Positions 22,829 through 31,393 are shown, counted from the first letter of the stretch. The stretch: 34,573 bases of DNA from Alphaproteobacteria bacterium (GCA_030431485.1 JAUIIR010000044.1:1-34573), one strand, 5' to 3'. The notes: generated from the letters alone by a model not told the origin. Made by a program: numbers and translations.

Positions 22829-23671
22829 TTGGCACAATACGCGACGGCAACAGCACGAGGCGGGCGCTTGAAAGCACAACGATTGGCGGCTTGGAACGAA
22901 CAGCTTTCAAAGGCCGTTCAACAACGCGATGACGCGAGCTTTCCCAAAGCGCTCGAGGAGGCTCTGCGGTGCCTTGTGGACTTTGATATCTGTATGATTT
23001 TCAGCTACGGCCGCCCCCAATCCGTGCGAAACCGATACCACAACCTGACGCAGGCGGGCGCTTCGGTCGTGATCGAGGATTATATGGCTTGGCCCTATCT
23101 GCTTGATCCCTTTTACCAAGAAGCCAAAGCAGGCCGCGTTGCGGGGTTCTGTTCCTTGCGTGACATCGCACCGGACCGTTTTTACCAGAGCGAATATTTC
23201 ATGCAGCACTACAGCCGCACAGGTATTGCTGATGAAATGGGCATCTTCTTTCTGATGCCCTCTGGAAATACCGGGGTTCTGAGTGTCACGCGGCAACGGC
23301 CCCAGCGTCATTTCCTGCCTGCTGAAAAAGCGCGTTTTGCCACCGCAGAGGCCTTGGTCAGGACACTGTGTTTTGATCACTTTTCGACACAGATGGACCA
23401 ATCCGAGACGAGTGAGGCCGAAAAAGAGCCGCTGGCAAAGGACGTGATTGAAAACGCCTTTCAAACCTTCGGGCGAGACAGGTTGTCCGAACGGGAACGC
23501 GAGGTCATGGTCTTTGTGCTGAAGGGCCATTCAACCGTGTCGATTGCCCTGCATCTGGACATCACCGCAGGCACGGTCAAAAACCATCGCCGCAACGCCT
23601 ATGCAAAGCTCGGGATTTCGTCACAAGCGGAACTGTTCTCGGCCTTTGTGTCCTCTTTGCAGGAAGCCTAG
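22829..23671 (+). CDS. LuxR-type transcriptional regulator
   Basis: 280 aa from TTG 22829; a TTG at 22868 with GAGGCGG before it (giving 267 aa) is perhaps better, and no ATG fits. N-terminal domain (to about 190) of unknown ligand type: VDFDICMIFSYGRP, MAWPYLLDPFYQEAKAGRVAGFCSLRDIAPDRFYQSEYFMQHY. The C-terminal LuxR helix-turn-helix is complete: DRLSEREREVMVFVLKGHSTVSIALHLDITAGTVKNHRRNAYAKLGISSQAELF. There is no response-regulator receiver domain, and the AHL-binding Trp/Tyr pattern is not evident. It lies divergent to the synthetase gene and upstream of the aldehyde dehydrogenase, so it probably controls this catabolic set. Confidence 0.83.
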   Translation: MAQYATATARGGRLKAQRLAAWNEQLSKAVQQRDDASFPKALEEALRCLVDFDICMIFSYGRPQSVRNRYHNLTQAGASVVIEDYMAWPYLLDPFYQEAKAGRVAGFCSLRDIAPDRFYQSEYFMQHYSRTGIADEMGIFFLMPSGNTGVLSVTRQRPQRHFLPAEKARFATAEALVRTLCFDHFSTQMDQSETSEAEKEPLAKDVIENAFQTFGRDRLSEREREVMVFVLKGHSTVSIALHLDITAGTVKNHRRNAYAKLGISSQAELFSAFVSSLQEA

Positions 23672-23760
23672 CGCCAGGTTTCATCCCCACCATTCATTCG
23701 GAATTTGATGGGGTCCTATGCCTTCAGGGGGATTGGGCCGCCCAAACGGTTTGCATTATG

Positions 23761-23781
23761 GATTGCTCAATCCAAGCAATC
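23761..23781. promoter_or_regulatory. Inverted repeat before the aldehyde dehydrogenase gene
   Basis: GATTGCT-CAATCCA-AGCAATC has 7-bp arms and a 7-nt spacer and ends 16 bp before the ATG. The position overlaps the likely promoter or leader, so it is a plausible operator. The protein that binds it is unknown; the LuxR-type protein encoded upstream is one candidate. Confidence 0.4.
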
Positions 23782-23797
23782 TGGAATGACATAAGCT

Positions 23798-25240
23798 ATG
23801 CAAGATGCACGCCAATTTTACATTGATGGACAATGGGTTGACCCAATCGATGGCTCCGATCTCATGGTCATCAATCCGTCAAATGAAACCCCTTTCGCAG
23901 TGATTGCCCTTGGTGGGCAAACGGACGTGGACGCCGCTGTCGCTGCCGCCAAAACCGCCTTTCCCAGCTATTCGCAAAGCTCCAAGGCAGAGCGACTGGC
24001 GCTTATGCGGCGCATTCTGAAGGTCTATGAGGCCCATACCGACGAGATGGGCGATGCAATCAGTGCCGAAATGGGCGCGCCGATTGATTTCGCGCGCGGG
24101 ATCCAGACCACCATCGGTGCCGATCACATTCGCGACTTCATCGAGGCATTTGACGGCTTTGACTTCGAGCGCCCGCTCAAGCCCAACACCCCAAACGATT
24201 TGATCATCCACGAACCGGTCGGGGTCTGTGCGCTGATCACCCCTTGGAATTGGCCGATGAACCAGGTCACGCTCAAAGCCATCGCGGCCTTGGCCGCCGG
24301 GTGCACGATGGTGCTCAAACCGTCCGAGGAAGCGCCGATCTCGTCGATGGTTTTTGCCAGGATCATGCACGAGGCGGGTGTCCCCAAAGGTGTCTTCAAC
24401 CTTGTAAATGGGGATGGCGTCGGCGTCGGCACCGCCTTGACCCGGCACAGGGATGTCGACCTGATCTCTTTCACCGGCTCCACGCGTGCGGGCATCGCGA
24501 TCAGCAAAAATGCCGCCGATGGCATGAAACGCGTGTCACTCGAACTTGGCGGCAAGGGTGCCAATGTCATCTTTGCCGACGCCGATGCCAAGGCCGTCAC
24601 GCGCGGCGCAAACCATTGCTTCAACAACACCGGACAGTCCTGCAATGCGCCCACGCGAATGCTGGTAGAGCGGTCACGCTATCATGAGGCGGTTGAGCAG
24701 GCCGCCGCTGCTGCTGAGGCGCGCAAAGTCGACGTCACGGAAAAATCTGGCGGTCACATCGGTCCGCTGGTGAACCAGACCCAATTCGACAAGGTGCAGG
24801 ACATGATCGAAGCGGGCATCAAGGACGGGGCGCGTCTGGTCGCCGGTGGTCTGGGACGTCCAGAGGGGCTGAACCGCGGCTATTTTGTCCGCCCGACCGT
24901 GTTTGCCGATTGTACAGACGACATGCGCATCGTGCGCGACGAAATCTTTGGCCCTGTCCTGACCATTCAGCCCTTTGACACCGAAGAACAAGCCATCGCC
25001 ATGGCCAATGATACCGAATACGGTCTCGCCAACTATGTACAGACCCAAGACCCCGCCCGCGCCAATCGGATGGCACGCGCCCTGCGCTCGGGCATGGTCG
25101 AAATGAACGGAACATTCCGCTCGGGCGGGTCACCCTTTGGCGGCTACAAGAAATCCGGAATTGGTCGTGAAGGTGGCGTGTTCGGGATCGAAGAATTCAC
25201 CGAGGTCAAGGCCATCGGTGGTTGGCAGGTCGAAGGCTGA
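23798..25240 (+). CDS. NAD(P)-dependent aldehyde dehydrogenase
   Basis: 480 aa. Complete ALDH: GVCALITPWNWPMNQ, KPSEEAPIS, FTGSTRAGIAI (cofactor loop), LELGGKGANV with the general base Glu249, NNTGQSCNAPTRM with the nucleophile Cys282, and EIFGPVLTI. SGGSPFGGYKKSGIGREGG closes the domain. It oxidises an aldehyde to an acid. Next to a gamma-glutamyl synthetase, alcohol dehydrogenase and amidotransferase, its likely substrate is a gamma-glutamyl-amino-aldehyde (PuuC-like role), but generic specificity cannot be excluded. Single gene after the LuxR-type gene, with a 126-bp space holding an inverted repeat. Confidence 0.9.
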   Translation: MQDARQFYIDGQWVDPIDGSDLMVINPSNETPFAVIALGGQTDVDAAVAAAKTAFPSYSQSSKAERLALMRRILKVYEAHTDEMGDAISAEMGAPIDFARGIQTTIGADHIRDFIEAFDGFDFERPLKPNTPNDLIIHEPVGVCALITPWNWPMNQVTLKAIAALAAGCTMVLKPSEEAPISSMVFARIMHEAGVPKGVFNLVNGDGVGVGTALTRHRDVDLISFTGSTRAGIAISKNAADGMKRVSLELGGKGANVIFADADAKAVTRGANHCFNNTGQSCNAPTRMLVERSRYHEAVEQAAAAAEARKVDVTEKSGGHIGPLVNQTQFDKVQDMIEAGIKDGARLVAGGLGRPEGLNRGYFVRPTVFADCTDDMRIVRDEIFGPVLTIQPFDTEEQAIAMANDTEYGLANYVQTQDPARANRMARALRSGMVEMNGTFRSGGSPFGGYKKSGIGREGGVFGIEEFTEVKAIGGWQVEG

Positions 25241-25312
25241 GGTCAGGCCCCGACCTGTGCCCATCAGGCGCCCTGAGGTGTTCGGGCATGTAATGGCACA
25301 TCGGACCATGAA

Positions 25313-25341
25313 GGACGGGCACATAAATGAAGTGCCCGTCC
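25313..25341. terminator. Bidirectional terminator between aldehyde dehydrogenase and rpiR genes
   Basis: GGACGGGCAC (25313-25322) pairs perfectly with GTGCCCGTCC (25332-25341) around a 9-nt AT-rich loop. It lies between two convergent stops (25240 and 25352), the usual place for a shared terminator. Long T-runs are absent. Confidence 0.75.
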
Positions 25342-25351
25342 GCTTTGGCGA

Positions 25352-26218
25352 TCAGAACAAACGCAGCTTTTGGGACATGCGTTTCCATTCTTTCAATCGG
25401 GCACTCCCTTTGGCTGGACGGCTTTCCGCGACGTGATGCGTCAACAAGCCAAGGCAGGCTGTCAGCCCGATCGTTGACTCCAGAAAAAGCCCCGATGACG
25501 ACGGCGCGGTCAGTGTTGCGTCGGCTGATCCCGCGCTCCAGTGACAATATTCATCCGTGACCATTACACATGAATGCCCGCGCCCTTTTGCAATCTCGAT
25601 AAGACGCCGGCATTCGGCGGCATAAGGGACGACATCGATGACCAGCAGTGCGCACGATCCTGATGGCGTGTCTTCGATCCACTCTGCAAGCATCCCGTCA
25701 TGCGGGGACAGGTATCTCACGCGAGAGCGCGCAAGCGACAGGCGACGCGCCGTATCTTCCGCCAACCCGCGCACCGTTTGAAAGCCGGTAACATAGACGG
25801 TCTCTGCCGTGGTCAACAGGCGCACCGCCAACTCGAAATCCTTTGCCTCCAGTTGGTCATAGACCGCCTGAAGTGCTCCGACTTCCTTTGCCAACTGATC
25901 GCGCCACTGGGGTGGAAGGTCCTCGGTTTTGGGAGGGAGCGCGCCCCGTGCGCTGGCGTATTTTTGCCGCAAGAGCAGTTTGAAGTCTTTGAGACCAGCG
26001 CAGCCGAACCGGCGCAGCAATCGCCCGACCGTGATCTCTGAAACCCCGGCGTTTTGCGCAATCGTGGCACCCGTTTCAAACGACAGCGATTCCAAATTGA
26101 GCAGCAAATACTGTGCAACACGCGCCTCTTGTTTGGGCAGATTTGGCATCTCCGCCTCGATTTTGGACAGCAACTCTTCAACGGAGACGTCTGAATAGGA
26201 TGCAAACCCCTCTGGCAT
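25352..26218 (-). CDS. RpiR/MurR-family transcriptional regulator
   Basis: 288 aa from ATG 26216-26218; a GTG nine bases upstream is less likely because it overlaps the Shine-Dalgarno GAGGTGA. N-terminal HTH of RpiR type (LPKQEARVAQYLLLNLESLSFETGATIAQNAGVSEITVGRLLRRFGCAGLKDFKLLLRQ) and a C-terminal SIS domain (AVRLLTTAETVYVTGFQTVRGLAEDTARRLSLARSRVRYLS..., LLVIDVVPYAAECRRLIEIAKGRGHSCVMVTD). SIS domains usually bind phosphosugars or related small ligands. It is divergent from the importer operon starting at 26326, which it probably controls. Confidence 0.87.
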   Translation of the reverse strand: MPEGFASYSDVSVEELLSKIEAEMPNLPKQEARVAQYLLLNLESLSFETGATIAQNAGVSEITVGRLLRRFGCAGLKDFKLLLRQKYASARGALPPKTEDLPPQWRDQLAKEVGALQAVYDQLEAKDFELAVRLLTTAETVYVTGFQTVRGLAEDTARRLSLARSRVRYLSPHDGMLAEWIEDTPSGSCALLVIDVVPYAAECRRLIEIAKGRGHSCVMVTDEYCHWSAGSADATLTAPSSSGLFLESTIGLTACLGLLTHHVAESRPAKGSARLKEWKRMSQKLRLF

Positions 26219-26233
26219 GGCGGTCACCTCATA

Positions 26234-26266
26234 TGACAGAAAAATATCATTTGACAGTAATGACAG
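26234..26266. promoter_or_regulatory. Triple TGACAG repeats between rpiR and importer genes
   Basis: The 107-bp divergent region contains TGACAG at 26234-26239, 26252-26257 and 26261-26266, within AT-rich DNA (AAAAATATCATTTGACAG). The last two are 9 bp apart. They lie just upstream of rpiR and may be RpiR operator half-sites or promoter elements of either gene. Confidence 0.35.
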
Positions 26267-26325
26267 TATTTAAACACGTTCAAAACACAAGAATTATCTG
26301 TTCACACCGCTCACGGAGCTCCACC

Positions 26326-27360
26326 ATGACAAAATCACCGCTCCTCTCCGCTGTCTTTGCAGTCGCTCCAGCTTTGGTTCCGGCGTTTGCTCAGGCCGAA
26401 GGAGAGTTGAACCTCTACAACTGGGGGGATTACATCAACCCAGCAGTGCTCGAAAAGTTCACCGCCGAAACCGGTATCAAGGTGACCCTCGACACATACG
26501 GATCGAACGAAGAGATGCTCGCCAAGATCCAGGCCGGTGCCACTGGCTATGACATCGTGTTCCCGTCGGTCCACATGCACGACATCATGTATCAATTGGG
26601 CCTGCTCGCAGAAACCAACATCGGTGCGCATCCGGAATTCAAAAACATCGACCCGCAATTCATCCGCGCTGAAACCGATCCCGAGGCGAAGTACTGCCTC
26701 CCCTATGCCTGGGGCAATGTTGGCATTGTCTACAACAAGGCCGAGGCAGGCGAGCTAAAGGGGTGGGCAGACTTCTTTGCCCTTGCTGAAAGCGGCAAGA
26801 AAGTTGTCGTGCTGGACGATCTTCGCGAAACCATCGGCATTGGCCACATCATGAACGGCACATCCGTGAATTCGACGGACGAAGCCGAAGTCGCCGCAGC
26901 CGCGCAATACGTCGTCGACAATATCGAAGCTGTTTCCGCCTTCTCCTATGACTCCATTCCCCTGGTCACCTCAGGCGATGTGGCGGCGGCCCATTGGTAC
27001 GTCGGCGCAAATATCTTTGTCGCGGAAAACCCCGATATTCTGGGCTATGTGATCCCGGAAGAAGGCGCAACGATGTACCAAGAGGACATTTGCGTGCTCA
27101 AGTCGGCTCCTAACTACGACAATGCCGTGAAATTTATGGAGTTCTACCTCAAGCCGGAAATCGCCGCTTTGAACGTCGAGCAACAGATGAACGGCACGCC
27201 CAACATCCCTGCCCAAGCCTTGATCCCAAGCGAGATCGCCTCCAACCCGACGATCTACCCGGCTCAGGACATGTTGGACAAACTTCAGATCTTTGTGGAT
27301 CTGGGCCGCGACCTGCAGTTGTACAACAGCGAATGGACACGGATCAAAACCGCGCAGTAA
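26326..27360 (+). CDS. ABC substrate-binding protein, PotD-like
   Basis: 344 aa from ATG 26326 (CGGAG upstream; the frame extends back to 26113 but only this start gives a Sec signal, MTKSPLLSAVFAVAPALVPAFAQAEG). Mature start ELNLYNWGDYINPAVLEKFTAETGIKVTLDTYGSNEEMLAKIQAGATGYDIVFPS is the classic PotD/PotF pattern, with LPYAWGNVGIVYNK and FSYDSIPLVTSGDVAAAHWYVGAN later. Polyamine-binding proteins have Trp/Asp/Glu in these places. It is a distinct paralogue of the binding protein at 20108. First gene of a five-gene operon. Confidence 0.9.
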   Translation: MTKSPLLSAVFAVAPALVPAFAQAEGELNLYNWGDYINPAVLEKFTAETGIKVTLDTYGSNEEMLAKIQAGATGYDIVFPSVHMHDIMYQLGLLAETNIGAHPEFKNIDPQFIRAETDPEAKYCLPYAWGNVGIVYNKAEAGELKGWADFFALAESGKKVVVLDDLRETIGIGHIMNGTSVNSTDEAEVAAAAQYVVDNIEAVSAFSYDSIPLVTSGDVAAAHWYVGANIFVAENPDILGYVIPEEGATMYQEDICVLKSAPNYDNAVKFMEFYLKPEIAALNVEQQMNGTPNIPAQALIPSEIASNPTIYPAQDMLDKLQIFVDLGRDLQLYNSEWTRIKTAQ

Positions 27361-27378
27361 CGCGCACCTTCTCCCTGC

Positions 27379-27413
27379 GCGGCCTCACGTCTTCCCCCTT
27401 CGAGCGGGGCCGC
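27379..27413 (+). terminator. Hairpin after the binding-protein gene
   Basis: GCGGCC (27379-27384) pairs with GGCCGC (27408-27413) about 20 nt after the binding-protein stop. No T-run follows. It probably stabilises the binding-protein message or reduces read-through into the ATPase gene. Modest stem. Confidence 0.35.
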
Positions 27414-27446
27414 ACACGACAGACAGACGACGTATCGGGTTTCAAC

Positions 27447-28508
27447 ATGCCGGCACCTTTGGAAATTATCGGCGCTCACAAAGCGTTTCGAAGCCCCGAA
27501 GGGGCAACGGTCACGGCGCTCGACAACGTGTCTGTCAAACTTGCCCAAGCAGAGTTCATGACTTTGCTTGGGCCCTCTGGATGCGGCAAGACGACCTTGT
27601 TGCGCACCATCAGCGGCTTTGAGACTCTCGATGCAGGTGACATCCTGATCGACGGCAAAGAAGTCACCAATCAGCCGGCCTTCCGCCGCCCTGTGAACAC
27701 CGTCTTCCAAAGATACGCGTTGTTCGATCACATGAATGTGGCGCGGAACGTTGGCTACGCTCTGGAAATCGCAGGAAAAAGCAAACGTGACATCCAGGCC
27801 CGGGTGGGCGAGATGCTCGAACTTGTCGGGCTGGAAGGTCTGGGCCAGCGCAACATTTCCCAGCTTTCCGGCGGGCAACAGCAGCGGGTCGCGCTTGCGC
27901 GGGCCCTTGCGGCGAAACCCAAGCTTCTGCTGCTTGATGAACCGCTGTCCGCGCTCGACAAGAACCTGCGTCAAAAAATGCAGCAAGAGCTGAAAACCCT
28001 GCAACGGGAGTTGGGCATCGGTTTCATCTTTGTCACCCATGACCAGGAAGAAGCGCTGACCATGTCAGACCGCATCGCCGTGCTCGCGAACGGAAAGATC
28101 CAGCAACTTGGCGCCCCTGACGCCTTGTACACGAAACCCGCCAACCTCTTTACCGCTGACTTTCTGGGTGAGAGCAACCTCTTGCCGGTCGCGATTGAAC
28201 GTGGCGTCGCCACATTGGCCGATGGCCAAAATTTCCCTTGCTCGAATGAAAGTGCGAAAGGCACGCTCTTGCTGCGCCCCGAAGTCTTGCGTCGCACTGC
28301 ACCATCAGAGCCATCCTTGACCGTACAAGGGACCGTGGTCGCCAGCTATTATCAGGGCAAGGATTGCCTTGTTGACTTCGAAAGTCCGTCTCTTGGCGCG
28401 CTCAAAGCCAACCTTCGAGAGTTCAAATCCCTGCCAGAACGCGGCGAGACGGTCTCGTTCTATGCCAGCACCAGCGACCTTCACGTGATCAATGAGGTCT
28501 CGTCATGA
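27447..28508 (+). CDS. ABC transporter ATPase, PotA-like
   Basis: 353 aa from ATG 27447; the frame is open from 27333, overlapping the previous gene, but MPAPLEIIGAHKAFRSPEG is the natural family start. Walker A GPSGCGKTTLLR, Q-loop VFQRYALFDHMNVARNV, signature [15 protein letters not shown], Walker B LLLLDEPLSALD, switch FVTHDQEEAL. The TOBE-type C-terminal domain (LLLRPEVLRR, VVASYYQGKDCLVDFES) is as in PotA. Ribosome site is weak. Its stop overlaps the next permease by 4 bp. Confidence 0.9.
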   Translation: MPAPLEIIGAHKAFRSPEGATVTALDNVSVKLAQAEFMTLLGPSGCGKTTLLRTISGFETLDAGDILIDGKEVTNQPAFRRPVNTVFQRYALFDHMNVARNVGYALEIAGKSKRDIQARVGEMLELVGLEGLGQRNISQLSGGQQQRVALARALAAKPKLLLLDEPLSALDKNLRQKMQQELKTLQRELGIGFIFVTHDQEEALTMSDRIAVLANGKIQQLGAPDALYTKPANLFTADFLGESNLLPVAIERGVATLADGQNFPCSNESAKGTLLLRPEVLRRTAPSEPSLTVQGTVVASYYQGKDCLVDFESPSLGALKANLREFKSLPERGETVSFYASTSDLHVINEVSS

Positions 28509-29392
28509 AGCTGTCGGACCGCAAGACGTGGAACCTGCGCGCGCTGCTCGCCGCGCCAACCGCGTTCTTGCTGATATTCTTCTTCGGGCCCCTGCTGATC
28601 ATGGTGGTCTATTCCTTTCTCACGCCGGGTATATACGGTGGGGTTGACTGGACCTTTTCCCATTTGAACTACGGCCGCATCCTTGGATGGGCCGATACGA
28701 AGTACGAAAAGTTCGACCCTGTCTTTCTTTGGATATTCCTGCGGTCATTGCGACTGGCTGCGCTGACCGTTCTGACTTGTGTCCTGGTGAGCTATCCGGC
28801 CGCGTTCTGGATCAGCCGCATGCCCAAGGCGCGGCGCAATATGGCGATCTTCTTGGTCACATTGCCCTTCTTTGTCAGCCTGATCGTGCGCCTGTTTGCC
28901 TGGGTCCTGATCTTGCGGCCGACCGGCTTTCTCAATCAGGGACTGATGGGACTGGGGCTGACCTCGGAACCCCTAGAGTTTCTCTACACCGATTTCGCGG
29001 TCATCGTCGGCATGACCTATGTCTTCATTCCCTTTATGTTTCTGCCGCTCTACGCCTCGATCGAAAAGCTGGACAGCAGCCAGATCGAAGCCTCGATGGA
29101 CCTAGGCGCCACACGTTTTCAGACCTTTCGAAAGGTCGTTCTTCCCGCGACCCTTCCGGGGATCATCGGAGGTTCGGTGATCACGTTCATTCCGTCGCTC
29201 GGCAATTTCATCGTGCCTTCGGTGCTTGGGGGCGCAAAGGTCGTCATGATCGGCAATCTGATCGAGCAACAGTTTCTATCAGCGCGCAACTGGCCGTTTG
29301 GATCGGCCCTCGCAATGTTGGTCATGGCCGCCGTCTTGTGCCTGCTTCTGGCGCAACTCAAGCTCGCCAGAACAACGGAGGAGCGCGCATGA
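28505..29392 (+). CDS. ABC permease, PotB-like
   Basis: 295 aa with about six membrane helices, first AFLLIFFFGPLLIMVVYSFL. EAA loop QIEASMDLGATRFQTFRKVVLPATLPGIIGG. GGAKVVMIGNLIEQQFLSARNWPFGSALAML is the characteristic PotB C-terminal part. Forms the channel with the PotC-like protein encoded next (4-bp overlap). Confidence 0.9.
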   Translation: MKLSDRKTWNLRALLAAPTAFLLIFFFGPLLIMVVYSFLTPGIYGGVDWTFSHLNYGRILGWADTKYEKFDPVFLWIFLRSLRLAALTVLTCVLVSYPAAFWISRMPKARRNMAIFLVTLPFFVSLIVRLFAWVLILRPTGFLNQGLMGLGLTSEPLEFLYTDFAVIVGMTYVFIPFMFLPLYASIEKLDSSQIEASMDLGATRFQTFRKVVLPATLPGIIGGSVITFIPSLGNFIVPSVLGGAKVVMIGNLIEQQFLSARNWPFGSALAMLVMAAVLCLLLAQLKLARTTEERA

Positions 29393-30198
29393 AACGTCTC
29401 CTCAGCCTTTATGGCATTGCCTTTTTTGCCTTTGTCTATGCGCCGATCCTTTTGGTCGTCCTGTTCTCGTTCAATGCCAATCCGATCAACATGATGATCT
29501 GGGATGGGTTTACCCTGGATTGGTACCGCCTGATTTTCGGAATGGAGACCTCTGTCACCGAAAGCTCTACCTATATCGATACGACCCCTCAGCTATATTC
29601 CGCGGTACGGGTGAGTTTCACGGTTGCGCTGACGACGACAGCCATTTCAACCGTCTTTGGGACGATCTTGGCACTCGCGGTTGCCAGATACCGGTTCCGG
29701 CTGGCAGGGCTCTACCGTGCTTTACTGATGGTCCCCATGATCATGCCGGACATCGTGCTCGGGATCGCCTTGCTCATCTTTTTCATCACGATTGGCATGA
29801 ACCTCTCGATGGGAACGATCATCATCGGGCATTGCACCTTCCTGATCTCTTATGTCTTCGTGACGGTATCGACCCGTCTGGCACAGCTGGACCTGTCGGT
29901 CGAAGAAGCCTCGGCCGACTTGGGGGCCAGCCCATTTCAGACGTTTCGGAAGGTCACGCTGCCGTCGATTGCGCCCGGAGTAATGGGGGGCGGCCTGCTG
30001 GCCTTTATCATCTCGATGGATGATCTCGTGATCACCTATTTCATCGCGGGGACAGGCAATACCACCCTACCCATTCACATCTGGGGCATGCTGCGTCGCG
30101 GGATCAAACCCGAAATCAACGCCATCGCCACATTGCTTTTGCTGTTCTCCATCGCGGTGGCCGCCTTGGGGCTTTATTTGAGATCGAGACAGAAATAA
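29389..30198 (+). CDS. ABC permease, PotC-like
   Basis: 269 aa from ATG 29389 (GGAGG at 29378-29382). Six helices starting YGIAFFAFVYAPILLVVLFSFN. EAA loop SVEEASADLGASPFQTFRKVTLPSIAPGVMGG and SMDDLVITYFIAGTGNTTLPIHIWGMLRRGIKPEINAIAT are typical of PotC. The stop TAA shares its last base with the ATG of the peptidase gene, so the peptidase is translated with the importer. Confidence 0.9.
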   Translation: MKRLLSLYGIAFFAFVYAPILLVVLFSFNANPINMMIWDGFTLDWYRLIFGMETSVTESSTYIDTTPQLYSAVRVSFTVALTTTAISTVFGTILALAVARYRFRLAGLYRALLMVPMIMPDIVLGIALLIFFITIGMNLSMGTIIIGHCTFLISYVFVTVSTRLAQLDLSVEEASADLGASPFQTFRKVTLPSIAPGVMGGGLLAFIISMDDLVITYFIAGTGNTTLPIHIWGMLRRGIKPEINAIATLLLLFSIAVAALGLYLRSRQK

Positions 30199-31325
30199 TG
30201 ACGAACGCCAAACCGCGCGCCCGTGACCTCGGAGTTCCACTCGCGGGCACCACAGGCCCTCTCAACACGATCACGGATGTGCCTGGGGTTGAGGTTGGAA
30301 CGATGGAACTCTTGTCGTCTCAGGATCCGTCGTTGGCGACACGCGGCATTCAGGTTCAAACAGGTGTCACAGCGATCTTGCCGCGCGGTCGGGACGCCAC
30401 GCCCAAACCTGTGTGGGCCGGGCAGTTCAGTCTCAATGGCAACGGAGAGATGACAGGCAGCCATTGGGTGCGCGATGGCGGATGGTTTTGTGGTCCGATC
30501 ATGATCACCAACACCCATGCGGTTGGCCCCGCCCATGCGGCGGCTGTTCGCTGGATGATCGAAACCTACGGCGCGACATGGGAACAAAACCACCTGTGGG
30601 CCATGCCCGTTGTGGCCGAAACCTATGACGGGGTGCTCAATGATATCAACGGCTTGCACATAACCGAAGCGCACGCGCGTGCGGCGCTGGACGCTGCCGC
30701 GCCGGGTCCCGTTCCCGAAGGCAATACAGGCGGCGGCGCTGGTATGATTTGTTATGAATTCAAAGGCGGAACCGGCACAGCCTCGCGCGTTTTGAAGATC
30801 GATGGACAACGCTTCACGATGGGCGCCTTGGTGCAGGCGAACCACGGATTGCGCCCCTGGCTCACAGTTGCAGGTCAACAGATCGGAGCAGAGCTGCCTC
30901 ACGATCGCATTCCGAACATGACGACCGAGCGTGGCTCGATCATTGTCGTGATCGCAACAGATCTGCCCTTGTCTCCGAGCCAGCTCGAAAGGCTGTCCCG
31001 ACGCGCTTCGATTGGCATTGGCCGCGCAGGAACGCCCGGAGGAAACAACTCGGGCGATATCTTCCTGTCATTTTCCTCGGCCAATGAAATGGACCTGCCC
31101 CAACTGTCGGGCCCCTGGCGGCAGATGACGACGTTGAACGACGAACGGCTGGATCCTGTTTATCTGGCTGCGGTCGAAGCGGTCGACGAAGCTGTCCTGA
31201 ATGCGCTTTGCGCAGCACAAGATGTCCCCCTCGCCCGTCCGGCGGTCGGAACGTGCCGCGCGATCGATCCGGCGTTTCTGCAGCAGAGATTCTCGGGGGC
31301 CGCCACGGAAAACCAAGGGACCTGA
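30198..31325 (+). CDS. P1-family (DmpA/BapA-type) aminopeptidase
   Basis: 375 aa. It begins with KPRARDLGVPLAGTTGPLNTITDVPGVEVGTM, the usual N-terminal part of the DmpA/peptidase S58 family. GRAGTPGGNNSGDIFLSFSSAN holds the nucleophile Ser285; in this family the chain cleaves itself just before this Ser to form the active N-terminal nucleophile. TGGGAGMICYEFKGGTGTASR and LVQANHG are further family segments. Members cut N-terminal residues, including D- or beta-amino acids, from small peptides and amides. No signal peptide is visible, so it acts in the cytoplasm, probably on something brought in by the importer it is coupled to. Confidence 0.88.
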   Translation: MTNAKPRARDLGVPLAGTTGPLNTITDVPGVEVGTMELLSSQDPSLATRGIQVQTGVTAILPRGRDATPKPVWAGQFSLNGNGEMTGSHWVRDGGWFCGPIMITNTHAVGPAHAAAVRWMIETYGATWEQNHLWAMPVVAETYDGVLNDINGLHITEAHARAALDAAAPGPVPEGNTGGGAGMICYEFKGGTGTASRVLKIDGQRFTMGALVQANHGLRPWLTVAGQQIGAELPHDRIPNMTTERGSIIVVIATDLPLSPSQLERLSRRASIGIGRAGTPGGNNSGDIFLSFSSANEMDLPQLSGPWRQMTTLNDERLDPVYLAAVEAVDEAVLNALCAAQDVPLARPAVGTCRAIDPAFLQQRFSGAATENQGT

Positions 31326-31372
31326 CCCCAAAACGACCTGAGACCCGTCCGACTGGACGCCAGTCGCTTTGT

Positions 31373-31393
31373 CACGGGGTCTTCAGCCCCGTG
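31373..31393. terminator. Hairpin between peptidase and iclR-type genes
   Basis: CACGGGG (31373-31379), loop TCTTCAG, CCCCGTG (31387-31393) lies between two convergent stops (31325 and 31436). No T-run. A shared terminator is likely from the position. Confidence 0.5.
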
